Source: Chitinophaga niastensis
GTDB taxonomy: Bacteria > Bacteroidota > Bacteroidia > Chitinophagales > Chitinophagaceae
Direction of reading: 5' to 3'
Length of the DNA: 64,000 nt
Assembly: GCF_003014755.1 (NCBI RefSeq)
Contig: NZ_PYAW01000001.1
Span: 1,550,001-1,614,000 of the forward strand
The notes beneath the pieces were generated by a model that was given only the letters and a program-made list of their open reading frames with translations, did no database searches and was not told where the DNA came from. Of this stretch, positions 1 to 9,147 are shown one piece after another. The position numbers and the translations under genes are program-made. How positions within the stretch are numbered: position 1 is the stretch's first letter; each line of letters opens with the position of its first letter.

Positions 1-65
1 TTTACCATTTTAGGTGTGCAGATATTATCTTGCATTTATCTACAAAGATCAAAACGGATATAAGT

Positions 66-1595
66 ATGGTGAACATGAAACTCGGGCTGACACTGCTGAT
101 AGGTATCAGTCTGGCTGGCACGGCACAGGCGCAAAAGAAAAGCGCGCCACAGCGTCCTAATATTGTACTCATTTACGCAGATGACCTGGGCTATGGCGAT
201 ATCAGCTGCAATGGCGCTACAAAAATACACACACCTAATATCGACCGGCTGGCATCACAGGGCATCCGGTTTACCAACGCACATGCTTCTTCTGCTACGT
301 GTACCCCTTCCCGTTATTCTATCCTCACCGGGCAATATGCCTGGCGTAAAAAGGGCACCGGTATTGCCCCCGGCAATGCGTCCCTGATCATTGATACAGC
401 CCGTACTACCTTACCATCTATATTACAGCGCGCTGGTTATATCACCGGTGCAGTAGGCAAATGGCACCTGGGCATAGGAAATGAAAAAGGCCCGGACTGG
501 AACGGCGAGCTGAAGCCTGGCCCGCTGGAAATAGGATTTAACTACTGCTGGATCATGCCGGCTACAGCCGACAGGGTACCTTGTGTATACGTGGAAAACC
601 ACCGCGTGGCCAACCTGGACCCCAATGATCCTATTAAAGTAAGCTATACGGCGCCTATAGGCAACGAGCCTACCGGGAAGAACAATCCGGAGCTATTGGT
701 GATGAAATCTTCACAAGGTCATAATAACGCCATTGTAAATGGTATTGGCCGCATTGGTTTTATGCAGGGCGGCAAATCGGCTTTGTGGAAAGATGATCTG
801 ATTGCTGCCACGCTAACGGATAAGGCTCAACGTTTTATTATTGAGCACCGCCAGCAACCATTCTTCCTCTACTTTGCTACCCATGATATCCACGTACCAC
901 GTGTGCCAGGCGCCAACTTCGTCGGTAAAAGCGGATTGGGTGTACGCGGAGATGCTATCCTGCAGCTGGATTGGACGGTAGGACAAATCATGCATACGCT
1001 GGATAGCCTACACCTCACAGATAATACGATCCTTATTGTAAGCAGTGATAATGGTCCTGTAATAGACGATGGTTATGCAGATCAGGCAGTGGAGTTGCTC
1101 AATGGACATACGCCTTCCGGCCCGCTTCGTGGCGGTAAGTACAGCAATTTTGATGCAGGTACCCGCGTGCCGCTCATTATCCGCTGGCCTGGAAAGGTCA
1201 AAACAGGCACTTCGGCTGCCCTGGTAAGTCAACTGGACTTCCTGGCCACATTTGGGGCTTTAACAGGGCAGCAACCAGGCATTAACGATGGTCCGGATAG
1301 CTTTGATATGCTGGCTGCCTTCACCGGTAAAGACAAAAAAGGTCGTGAAACAGTTGTTGAATACGCAGGTTCCCTGGGTATTATCAAAGGCAACTGGAAA
1401 TATATTGAACCCGGTAATGGTGAGCGTTACGACAAGGCAGTAAACATTGAATTGGGAAATGATCCGGCACCGCAATTATATGATCTCAATAAAGACCTGG
1501 GAGAAAAAAACAATGTGGCTGTACAACATCCGGAAATAGTGAAAGACCTTGCTGCGAGGCTGAAAGCCCTGAAAGACGCAGGCAGGAGTAAATAA
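66..1595 (+). CDS. Secreted sulfatase (arylsulfatase type)
   Basis: Hydrolyses sulfate esters, probably on a sulfated glycan, in the periplasm or outside the cell. The N-terminus is a signal peptide (hydrophobic run ending TAQAQ). The metal-binding start of the fold, NIVLIYADDLGYGD, follows directly. The sulfatase signature CTPSR lies about 79 residues into the protein; its Cys is the residue that a formylglycine-generating enzyme oxidises in this family. SSDNGP and the GKWHLG block are further alkaline-phosphatase-superfamily motifs. Length of about 509 aa is normal. The ATG at 66 is preferred over one at 30 because it puts the signal peptide at the N-terminus; 75 is also possible. No maturase or glycoside hydrolase lies nearby, so the substrate is unknown. 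Confidence 0.93.
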   Translation: MVNMKLGLTLLIGISLAGTAQAQKKSAPQRPNIVLIYADDLGYGDISCNGATKIHTPNIDRLASQGIRFTNAHASSATCTPSRYSILTGQYAWRKKGTGIAPGNASLIIDTARTTLPSILQRAGYITGAVGKWHLGIGNEKGPDWNGELKPGPLEIGFNYCWIMPATADRVPCVYVENHRVANLDPNDPIKVSYTAPIGNEPTGKNNPELLVMKSSQGHNNAIVNGIGRIGFMQGGKSALWKDDLIAATLTDKAQRFIIEHRQQPFFLYFATHDIHVPRVPGANFVGKSGLGVRGDAILQLDWTVGQIMHTLDSLHLTDNTILIVSSDNGPVIDDGYADQAVELLNGHTPSGPLRGGKYSNFDAGTRVPLIIRWPGKVKTGTSAALVSQLDFLATFGALTGQQPGINDGPDSFDMLAAFTGKDKKGRETVVEYAGSLGIIKGNWKYIEPGNGERYDKAVNIELGNDPAPQLYDLNKDLGEKNNVAVQHPEIVKDLAARLKALKDAGRSK

Positions 1596-1616
1596 CATTC
1601 AGCTGTTAAAACGATT

Positions 1617-1661
1617 GAAGCGAAGACGAAAGCGGGTATTATCCGCTCTGGTCTTCGCTTC
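1617..1661. terminator. Bidirectional hairpin between sulfatase and mqo
   Basis: An 11-bp perfect stem (GAAGCGAAGAC paired with GTCTTCGCTTC) encloses a second short stem AGCGG/CCGCT. It lies between two convergent genes and probably terminates both. Its inner text, 1620-1640, closely matches 3445-3465 inside the large palindrome further right, so it may belong to the dispersed palindrome family of this window. Confidence 0.7.
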
Positions 1662-1684
1662 AGTCATTTTATACTTCAAATATT

Positions 1685-3199
1685 TTAAGCCATTTCCATT
1701 TCCCGTAATTCCAATACACTTGTTGTCCATAACCGCAACTCATCACAGAGCGCAGGATTATTGAGCAGTGACTGGCCATAGGAAGGAATCATTTTTTTCA
1801 GTTTGATCTGCCATGCTTCAGTTTCCACTTCTTCTTTGAAGCAGCGTTTCAGCAGGTTGAGCATGATGGAAACCGCTGTGGAAGCGCCCGGAGAAGCACC
1901 CAGCAGGGCAGCGATAGAACCGTCTGCTGCACTTACTACTTCTGTACCGAATTCCAGGATACCACCATGTTCAGGATCTTTTTTGATTACCTGTACACGC
2001 TGACCGGCAATTTCCAGTTCCCAGTCTTCCATTTTAGCTTCAGGAAAATATTCACGTAAAGCATCCATTCTGTCTTCCGGCTTCTGTCTTACCTGTGCAA
2101 TCAGGTATTTGGTCAGCGGAATATTATCCAGGCCGGCAGACACCATCGGGTGAATGTTATTGGCTTTGATAGATAAAGGCAGATCGAAGATGGAGCCGTT
2201 TTTCAGGAATTTAGTGGAGAAACCTGCATAGGGGCCAAACAGCAATGCTTTTTGTCCGTCTATCATGCGGGCGTCCAGGTGCGGCACCGACATAGGAGGC
2301 GCGCCTACAGAGGCTTTGCCATATACCTTTGCCTGGTGTTGCGCAATTATTTCCGGATTATTGCAACGCAGCCATTGTCCGCTTACCGGGAAACCGCCGA
2401 AACCTTTTCCTTCCGGAATATCGGATTTTTCCAGCAGGGGCAGAGATCCGCCACCAGCGCCAATGAATACGAATTTTGTTTTGATGAGTTGTTTTTCGCG
2501 GGTATCGCGGTTCTTTACTTTGATCAGCCAGCTGCCGTCTTCAGCCTTTTTGAGGTCGCGTACATCATGGTTGAAATGCAAGCTAATGCCATCCAATTTT
2601 TCCAGGTGATTGAACAATGCGCGGCTTAAAGCCCCAAAGTTTACATCTGTACCTAATTCCATGTGCGTAGCGGCAACCTTCTGTGTAGTATCGCGGCCAT
2701 CCATTACCAGCGGCATCCAGGACCTCAGTTGTTCCTGGTCCTCAGAATACTCCATGCTTTTAAAAAGATGACACTGCTGCAACGCTTTGTATCTTTTTTT
2801 CAGATAATCTACATTCTCTTCTCCCCAAACAAAACTCATATGAGGAATGCTCTGTATAAACTTGTGTGGATTGGAAATGATGTTGTTTTCTACCAGGTAC
2901 GACCAGAACTGCCGGGACACTTCAAATTGCTCTGCAATGTTCACTGCTTTCTTGATATCTACTGATCCGTCCTGCTTTTGTGGTGTGTAATTCAACTCAC
3001 AAAATGCGGAGTGACCGGTGCCTGCATTGTTCCATGCGTCGGAACTCTCTGCGGCAGCCACATCCAGTCGTTCAAAAATCGCAATGGTTAACTCAGGTTC
3101 CAGCTCTTTCAGGAGCATTCCCAGTGTGGCGCTCATGATGCCGGCGCCGATTAAAACCACATCCGGACCTGTTTCAGCCGTACTCTTGCTTCTAAACAT
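1685..3199 (-). CDS. mqo: Malate:quinone oxidoreductase
   Basis: FAD-dependent, membrane-associated enzyme that oxidises malate to oxaloacetate and passes electrons to the quinone pool (menaquinone expected here), working in the TCA cycle and respiratory chain. The dinucleotide-binding segment VVLIGAGIMSATLG is at residues 14-27. It is followed by the family-typical SSDAWNNAGTGHSA block that contacts FAD and substrate. ASVGAPPMSVPHLD and LFGPYAGFSTKFL are further Mqo blocks. Length of 504 aa matches the family. It stands alone, convergent with the sulfatase, and the long palindrome at 3350-3780 lies upstream of its start. Confidence 0.95.
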   Translation of the reverse strand: MFRSKSTAETGPDVVLIGAGIMSATLGMLLKELEPELTIAIFERLDVAAAESSDAWNNAGTGHSAFCELNYTPQKQDGSVDIKKAVNIAEQFEVSRQFWSYLVENNIISNPHKFIQSIPHMSFVWGEENVDYLKKRYKALQQCHLFKSMEYSEDQEQLRSWMPLVMDGRDTTQKVAATHMELGTDVNFGALSRALFNHLEKLDGISLHFNHDVRDLKKAEDGSWLIKVKNRDTREKQLIKTKFVFIGAGGGSLPLLEKSDIPEGKGFGGFPVSGQWLRCNNPEIIAQHQAKVYGKASVGAPPMSVPHLDARMIDGQKALLFGPYAGFSTKFLKNGSIFDLPLSIKANNIHPMVSAGLDNIPLTKYLIAQVRQKPEDRMDALREYFPEAKMEDWELEIAGQRVQVIKKDPEHGGILEFGTEVVSAADGSIAALLGASPGASTAVSIMLNLLKRCFKEEVETEAWQIKLKKMIPSYGQSLLNNPALCDELRLWTTSVLELREMEMA

Positions 3200-3349
3200 A
3201 ACCCCATTTTTATTCGAGGTGCAAAGTTACAATCAAAACATTTACGCGTGAGAATAAATTGAAGGTTTAGGGCACAATTAACAATCTCATTACAATTCTT
3301 TCAGAATGGATTGAAAGTTTTGAAGTCATGATAAGTAATTGTTATGTAT

Positions 3350-3780
3350 GGAGACCTTCGGTCTTTGTCTTTTCTTTACCATGATTAGACTGATTAAGAT
3401 GATTATGCTGATTATATTTTGATTATGTAAGATTTAAAAGATTAGCGAAGATCTAAGCGGGTATTTGTCTGAACCAGGATTTAACGGATTGAATGGATTA
3501 CCCTGATGGATGCCGAAGATCATAGCGGAGATATTCGCATATATCTTCCAGATAAAACAATATAACATCCATCAGGGTAATCCATTCAATCCGTTAAATC
3601 CTGGTTCAGACAATATCCGCTGAGATCTTCGCTAATCTTTTTAAATCAAAAAAATAAAATACCCGCTTAGATCTTCGCCAATCTTTTAAATCTTACATAA
3701 TCAAAATATAATCAGCATAATCATCTTAATCAGTTTAATCATGGTAAAGAAAAGACAAGGGCCGAAGGCCCTCCCTCTCC
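3350..3780. repeat. Large nested imperfect palindrome (about 430 bp)
   Basis: The two halves are reverse complements over most of their length. The outer arms pair around TCTTTTCTTTACCATG near 3365 with CATGGTAAAGAAAAGA near 3740. The middle arms carry GATTA/TAATC-rich simple repeats. The inner arms pair AACCAGGATTTAACGGATTG (from about 3473) with its complement ending near 3606. The right half has an extra copy of the segment containing GATCTTCGCTAATC, so the halves differ by an internal duplication. The centre, 3518-3540, holds GATCATAGCGGAGAT. No gene is seen in it. It could be a MITE- or REP-like element or a fold-back remnant. Confidence 0.85.
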
Positions 3781-3853
3781 AAACAGGGAGAACGACTTTT
3801 TGCCAAAGCTTAACAATTTTATAGATACATTCGGGGTTCTAAATGGAATAATC

Positions 3854-4498
3854 ATGCTGGAGGAAATTGAAAAAGAATATGAATTTACCTATCCATCTCT
3901 CTATAAACAATTATACAAAGATGGAATGCTTAACTGGGGCGAGTTTGGAGAGGATTGGCTAAACGATGTATATCCCGGAATTAAATCTGCACCACCATTA
4001 TTATTATACGCCAATGACCTGGAAATATTGAATCTGGCAACGGTAGAGGAAGAGATGGAGGAAGGTTTGCTGTTTGCGGATCCGGTACATCAGTTTGTAC
4101 CATTTGCGCAAAGTGGTGCCGGCGACTGGTATGCGTTTTATTATAATTTGCAGAACGGGGATGATGTGCCTATTGTACAGGTGTTTCATGATGTAAATGA
4201 AGCTTGTATTCTCGCTAAAAATTTACAGGATTTTATTTTTCTACAGATGCTGGAAGCGGTTACAGACCTGGATCCTCAACACCCTGCACTGATCATGCAT
4301 GGTGATATGAAAGAGAATTGCCGCAATTTCCTACGCACGCATGCACCTTATATAACACCACATCAGGCAAATATTGTGGCTGCTGTATATGACTTTGGCA
4401 GGTTAACCAATGTAGCTTTGCACGAAATAGTGGAAAAGGAAATGAATTTTGAATGGCTGGATAGTAGTTTCCCTTATCAGACAAGGGATAAGATATAG
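3854..4498 (+). CDS. SUKH (SMI1/KNR4-like) domain protein
   Basis: Soluble protein of about 214 aa with features of the SUKH superfamily. The N-terminal helix reads IEKEYEFTYPSLYKQLYKDG. FVPFAQSGAGDWYAFYY is the usual central strand with a G-D-W motif, and it is followed by VPIVQVFHD and a helix. SUKH proteins often act as immunity proteins to secreted toxins, but single housekeeping copies are common. No toxin lies next to it. About 70 C-terminal residues go beyond the core domain and are not recognised. The ATG at 3854 is chosen; a TTG at 3800 would add 18 residues but lies at the edge of the palindrome. Confidence 0.62.
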   Translation: MLEEIEKEYEFTYPSLYKQLYKDGMLNWGEFGEDWLNDVYPGIKSAPPLLLYANDLEILNLATVEEEMEEGLLFADPVHQFVPFAQSGAGDWYAFYYNLQNGDDVPIVQVFHDVNEACILAKNLQDFIFLQMLEAVTDLDPQHPALIMHGDMKENCRNFLRTHAPYITPHQANIVAAVYDFGRLTNVALHEIVEKEMNFEWLDSSFPYQTRDKI

Positions 4499-4507
4499 AT
4501 CATGGTT

Positions 4508-4560
4508 CAAGGATTGAATGAATTGCCCTGATGTATATAGGGTAATTCATTCAATCCTTG
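4508..4560. terminator. Long hairpin between convergent genes
   Basis: Stem of about 22 bp (CAAGGATTGAATGAATTGCC and its complement, one G-T wobble) with a 9-nt loop. It sits between the SUKH gene and the convergent SRPBCC gene and probably terminates transcription both ways. The arm GGATTGAATG is also in the inner arms of the 3350-3780 palindrome (GGATTGAATGGATTA), so this is a small relative of that element. Confidence 0.7.
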
Positions 4561-4568
4561 AATCCTTG

Positions 4569-4955
4569 TTAGTCTTTATAGAAATCGATCAGTGATCCGA
4601 AATACTGGTCATTCCAGCCATCCACGATGTCATCATAAGCTTCATCCGGGATGTTGGTATGCTTTAATTCCACATCTGTACCTTTGGGAGAAGGATGCAG
4701 TTTTATGGTAACAATTGAAGGATTTTCTTCTTCATCTTCCCCGAAATACCATTGCTGGACAATTTTCTTGTCCTGCTCAAATTCCAGATTTTTCCCTACA
4801 ATGCTTTCTTCCCATAAAGCGAATTCTGAACCTGGTTCAGTAGACATTTCCGCTACTTCGCCCGTCCATAGCTGAATGGTGGCCGGATTGGTGAGTGCGG
4901 CGTATACTTCTTCAGGTGCTGCAGAGAGTATATAATGCTTTTTGTAATCTTTCAT
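4569..4955 (-). CDS. SRPBCC / AHSA1-like domain protein
   Basis: A 128-aa cytoplasmic START-like ligand-binding protein. The N-terminus HYILSAAPEEVYAALTNPATIQLWTG is typical of the Activator-of-Hsp90-ATPase-like (AHSA1) branch. It continues with WEESIVGKNLEF and a WYFGEDEEENPS strand, and ends with the usual C-terminal helix WNDQYFGSLIDFYKD. The ligand and role are unknown. It is divergent from the VOC gene, which starts 58 bp away, and the stop codon is 8 bp from the hairpin at 4508-4560. Confidence 0.85.
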   Translation of the reverse strand: MKDYKKHYILSAAPEEVYAALTNPATIQLWTGEVAEMSTEPGSEFALWEESIVGKNLEFEQDKKIVQQWYFGEDEEENPSIVTIKLHPSPKGTDVELKHTNIPDEAYDDIVDGWNDQYFGSLIDFYKD

Positions 4956-5013
4956 GGTTTCAAAGCTACTGAATTGATGAATTATTATTTACTTTTCTAT
5001 AAAATTTGGTCTT

Positions 5014-5382
5014 ATGCAATTAACCAAACTGATCCCGAATGTTTTTTATTCGGATATGAAAGTGGGTTTGCAGCTTTTTGTGGACACACTGGGTTTCGAG
5101 GTGGCATATCGCGATGACAGCGGAGAGCAGCCGTTTTGTATTATCAAGCGGGATACGCTCGTGATTCATTTGATTGAGAGCCATGAGTGGGCCATTAAAG
5201 ACAGGCCCGAATTAAGATTGGAAACAGATGATATTGAGGCGGTACATGCGCTGGTAAAAGGTAGCCACCCGGAACTGTTGCATCCCAATGCACCGGAGAT
5301 CCATCTGCAACCATGGGGGTCGCTGGAATTTGCGCTAAAAGATACAGAAGATGTTTGCGTGGTGGTGCAGCAACCTGCATAA
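5014..5382 (+). CDS. VOC (glyoxalase/bleomycin-resistance fold) protein
   Basis: A 122-aa protein with the paired beta-alpha-beta-beta-beta fold of the vicinal oxygen chelate superfamily. The first module is MQLTKLIPNVFYSDMKVGLQ, followed by the VDTLGFEVAYRD helix/strand. The second ends in HLQPWGSLEFALKDTEDVCV, the typical W-G-x-x-E-F metal-ligand block. Such small VOC proteins include dioxygenases, isomerases and antibiotic-binding proteins; nothing here tells which. Single gene, divergent from the SRPBCC gene. Confidence 0.85.
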   Translation: MQLTKLIPNVFYSDMKVGLQLFVDTLGFEVAYRDDSGEQPFCIIKRDTLVIHLIESHEWAIKDRPELRLETDDIEAVHALVKGSHPELLHPNAPEIHLQPWGSLEFALKDTEDVCVVVQQPA

Positions 5383-5533
5383 AAATGGGACTACTGTTCA
5401 TTTTCGGGCATTGTCCGTTCATATCTGAACAAATATAAGGTGTTGCCGCCCGGGAACGCTACGCCCTGCGCTATATGCAACTATGGCAGTCTTATTGTGT
5501 CATTGGGGAACGGTCACCTAAAATGCCACAGTC

Positions 5534-7918
5534 ATGCTAAAAAATTACTTAAAGGTCGCATTCAGAAATCTCCTGAAAAATAAAGGTATTTCCTTTATCA
5601 ACGTTTTCGGTCTGTCTATGGGCATGGCAGTAACAATGTTGATTGGCTTATGGATATGGAGTGAATTATCGTTTGATAAATACCACCAAAATTATGATCG
5701 CATAGCAACTGTATGGCAGCGGCAATCCCTTGGCAACCAGGCCAGCGCATTTAATGCAATGCCAATCCCGCTGGCAGCGGAATTACGGGCTTCTTATCCC
5801 GATGATTTTAAACAGGTAGTGATTGTAACAGGAGGGCAGCACACCATTGCTGCCGGAGAGAAAAAATTTACCAAATCAGGCTGTTTCATGGAACCCGGCG
5901 GACCTGACCTGCTCTCTTTAAAAATGCTGAAAGGCAGCCGCACCGGATTAAAAGAACCATCATCCGTTTTGTTGTCCGCCTCTCTGGCTACATCTCTCTT
6001 CGGTGATAAAGACCCGATGGATCAGTTCGTGAAACTGGATAATAACAATAAGCTAACGGTGAAAGTAACTGGTGTGTATGAAGACTTACCCAATAATACT
6101 ACTTTAAGTACCATGGCTTACATAGCGCCATGGGAGCTGTTTGTATCATCCTGGGACTGGGTGAAGAATATAAAAGATATATGGGACGCCAACGCTATGC
6201 ATATATATGTACAGCTTGCGGACAACACCGATTTTAATAAAGTTTCGCAAAAAATAAAAGACGTTAAAGCCCGTCATTCCCATGATGCATCAGGTGTTAA
6301 AACAGCACTCTTTCTGCACCCCATGAACAAATGGCATTTGTATTCTTCTTTTGTGAACGGCGTGAATGTAGGTGGCCAAATTCAATATGTGCGCCTGTTT
6401 GGTCTAATAGGCATTTTTGTATTGTTGCTGGCATGCATCAATTTCATGAACCTGAGTACTGCCCGTTCAGAAAAACGCGCCAAAGAAGTGGGCATCCGTA
6501 AGGCAATAGGATCTGTAAGAAGTCAGCTTATCTGGCAGTTTTTGAGTGAATCTATATTGGTCGCAGTTTTCTCTTTTGTGCTTTCCCTGTTATTGGTGAT
6601 ACTGATATTACCATGGTTTAATAAAGTAGCGGATAAAGATATCCATGTGCTGTGGACCAGTGGCTGGTTCTGGCTGGCAGGAATTGGTTTCAGCCTTTTT
6701 ACCGGTTTTATTGCAGGCAGTTACCCGGCCCTTTACCTGTCATCTTTCCAGCCGTTGAAAGTATTGAAAGGAACCTTTAAGGCAGGCCGTTTTGCTGCTG
6801 TTCCCCGCAAAGCATTGATAGTAGTACAGTTTAGCGTTTCTATATTATTAATTATTGGTACTGTTATCGTGTATCGCCAGATTCAGTTTGCTAAAGACCG
6901 CCCGGTAGGATATACGCGCGAAGGATTACTGGCTATACAAATGACCACACCCGAAATATATCAGAATTATAATCCTATACAAAATGAATTGATGAGCACT
7001 GGCACCATCACTGCAATGGCAGAATCACAAGGGCCACTGACAGATATCTGGAGCGACGAAAGTGGTTTTGAATGGCAGGGAAAAGTGGCTGATCAGCAGG
7101 AAAGCTTTGCCACCATTGGCGGCAAATTTGGATATGGGAAAACAATTGGCTGGCACTTTAAGGCAGGACGCGATTTTTCGCAGGACTTCGCCACTGACTC
7201 AATGGGATTAATATTGAATGAGGCATCAGTGAAATACATGGGACTAAAAAATCCTGTAGGTGAAACTATCAAATGGAACGGGCAAAGCTATCATGTATTG
7301 GGGGTAGTAGAAAACATGATCATGACTTCTCCCTACGAACCAGTACAGCAGGCTATTTATTACCTCCTGAAAGAACCGGGTAATTTTATAAATCTTAGAA
7401 TTAACCCGAATATTAGTACCAGCAAGGCTTTGGTAACCATTGGGGCTGTATTCCAAAAATATAATCCGGGTGCTCCGTTTGAATATAAATTTATTGACCA
7501 GGAGTATGCAAAAAAATTCAGTGAGGAAGAACGTATTGGTAAACTGGCTACCTTCTTTGCTATCCTGGCTATCCTGATCAGTTGTTTGGGATTGTTTGGC
7601 CTGGCCTCTTTTTTAGCGGAACAACGCACCAAGGAAATTGGTATCCGCAAAGTAATGGGCGCCTCCGTATTTCAGCTGTGGCAAATGTTGTCTAAAGATT
7701 TTGTGGTATTGGTAAGTATCTCCTGTTGTATTGCTGTCCCCGTAGCATGGTATTTCCTGGCTAACTGGCTGCAACGATATAACTATCATACCACCATTGT
7801 ATGGGAAATTTTTGCAGTAGTTGGTGCAGGCGCATTGTTGATAGCATTGCTCACAGTTAGTTACCAGGCTATCAAAGCGGCTATGGCTAATCCTGTGAAA
7901 AGCCTGCGTGCAGAATAA
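5534..7918 (+). CDS. ABC transporter permease, MacB/FtsX type
   Basis: A 794-aa inner-membrane protein with two FtsX-like permease halves. A first membrane helix at about 20-43 is followed by a large periplasmic MacB-type domain. Three further helices carry the EKRAKEVGIRKAIGS motif. A second periplasmic domain and a final helix set with EQRTKEIGIRKVMGAS follow. This layout is the large family that Bacteroidota carry in many copies. Such permeases need a separate ATP-binding subunit, and none is adjacent. Members typically move peptides, lipoproteins or toxic compounds or transmit mechanical force; the substrate is unknown. The efflux operon starts 170 bp downstream and may be a separate transcript. 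Confidence 0.9.
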   Translation: MLKNYLKVAFRNLLKNKGISFINVFGLSMGMAVTMLIGLWIWSELSFDKYHQNYDRIATVWQRQSLGNQASAFNAMPIPLAAELRASYPDDFKQVVIVTGGQHTIAAGEKKFTKSGCFMEPGGPDLLSLKMLKGSRTGLKEPSSVLLSASLATSLFGDKDPMDQFVKLDNNNKLTVKVTGVYEDLPNNTTLSTMAYIAPWELFVSSWDWVKNIKDIWDANAMHIYVQLADNTDFNKVSQKIKDVKARHSHDASGVKTALFLHPMNKWHLYSSFVNGVNVGGQIQYVRLFGLIGIFVLLLACINFMNLSTARSEKRAKEVGIRKAIGSVRSQLIWQFLSESILVAVFSFVLSLLLVILILPWFNKVADKDIHVLWTSGWFWLAGIGFSLFTGFIAGSYPALYLSSFQPLKVLKGTFKAGRFAAVPRKALIVVQFSVSILLIIGTVIVYRQIQFAKDRPVGYTREGLLAIQMTTPEIYQNYNPIQNELMSTGTITAMAESQGPLTDIWSDESGFEWQGKVADQQESFATIGGKFGYGKTIGWHFKAGRDFSQDFATDSMGLILNEASVKYMGLKNPVGETIKWNGQSYHVLGVVENMIMTSPYEPVQQAIYYLLKEPGNFINLRINPNISTSKALVTIGAVFQKYNPGAPFEYKFIDQEYAKKFSEEERIGKLATFFAILAILISCLGLFGLASFLAEQRTKEIGIRKVMGASVFQLWQMLSKDFVVLVSISCCIAVPVAWYFLANWLQRYNYHTTIVWEIFAVVGAGALLIALLTVSYQAIKAAMANPVKSLRAE

Positions 7919-8087
7919 AACGTTTCCAGAAAGTATTTTCATGGACTATTAAACAAAAAGGTATTTTTACTGTCATAATATCCTGTGACTTTGAGGTAAG
8001 TGTTTGAATACTCTTCAATTAATATAATCATCACTCGTTTTTGAATGTAGATATAGAAAGAAGTTGTTTTTAAATTATTCGTTCTGA

Positions 8088-9137
8088 ATGGTACGTATCT
8101 CATTGTCTGTTTTAATCACTTGTACAGGTGTTTTACTCGGTGCCTGCCATAGTAAAAAAGCACCCGTTGTTAAACAGGATGCCACTGTAGTTGTAGATGT
8201 AGTTGTTGTTTCCCAACAGTCTATTTCCAATATTATAGAAGCCAATGGTACAGTAGTTTCCAACGAGTCTGTGCAGCTGCATCCCGAAGCCAGTGGCCGT
8301 ATCGTATACCTGAATGTACCTGAAGGCGTTTTTGTTAACCAGGGCACTGTTATCGCCCGTATCAATGATGCCGATCTGCAGGCGCAACTCAGCAAATCAA
8401 AAGTACAACTGGAGCTCGCCATCAAGACAGAAGCCCGTTTGAAAAAATTGCTGGCCATCAATGGTATTAACCAGTCGGATTACGACAGCGCGCTAAGTCA
8501 GTTACAAAGTATACAAACAGATATTGCCTATTACCAGGCATTGATAGATAAAACAGTGGTGAAAGCTCCTTTCTCCGGTACTATTGGTCTGCGCCTGGTT
8601 AGTATAGGCGCTTACGTTACCCCGGCAGATGTAATTGCCTCTATTCAGCAACTCAATACACTAAAGATAGATTTTACACTACCGGAAGAATACAGTCCGT
8701 TGGTGCGCAAGGGTAGTACAGTATCTGTGGAAAAAGACGCTGCCGATACTGCCAGACAACGTGCAGTAGTAATAGCAGTAGAACCACAGGCCAATACGGT
8801 TACCCGGAACATCAAAGTGAGGGCCATGTTGCCGGCTACACAAGCCCATCCCGGTAGTTTTGTAAAAGTATATGTAGATGCAGGTCAAAATAAGCACGCT
8901 ATCATGGTGCCCAGCAATGTATTGATTCCTAACGACCGGCGCAACCAGGTAGTTGTAATAAAAAATGGTAAAGCCAGTTTTATAAGTGTGGAAACCGGTG
9001 TAAGACAAGCGACGAATGTGGAAATTACCCAGGGATTAAATCCCGGAGATACTGTTGTGGTAACAGGCGTATTGTTTGCAAAACCTAATGGCCCGATGAA
9101 GATAAGAAGTGTAAAGCAGCTATCGGATCTGAAATAG
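8088..9137 (+). CDS. RND efflux periplasmic adaptor (membrane fusion) lipoprotein
   Basis: Links the inner-membrane RND pump to the TolC-like channel. The N-terminus is a lipoprotein signal with Cys20 in LLGAC. Next come a barrel-sandwich lipoyl half (VQLHPEASGRIVYLNVPEG), a short alpha-hairpin around KSKVQLELAIKTEARLKKLL, the second lipoyl half (VKAPFSGTIGLRLVSIGAYV) and beta-barrel and membrane-proximal domains. Length of 349 aa is typical. It is the first gene of a three-gene operon, with 10 bp to the pump gene. No regulator is adjacent. Confidence 0.95.
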   Translation: MVRISLSVLITCTGVLLGACHSKKAPVVKQDATVVVDVVVVSQQSISNIIEANGTVVSNESVQLHPEASGRIVYLNVPEGVFVNQGTVIARINDADLQAQLSKSKVQLELAIKTEARLKKLLAINGINQSDYDSALSQLQSIQTDIAYYQALIDKTVVKAPFSGTIGLRLVSIGAYVTPADVIASIQQLNTLKIDFTLPEEYSPLVRKGSTVSVEKDAADTARQRAVVIAVEPQANTVTRNIKVRAMLPATQAHPGSFVKVYVDAGQNKHAIMVPSNVLIPNDRRNQVVVIKNGKASFISVETGVRQATNVEITQGLNPGDTVVVTGVLFAKPNGPMKIRSVKQLSDLK

Positions 9138-9147
9138 ATCGTATCGC

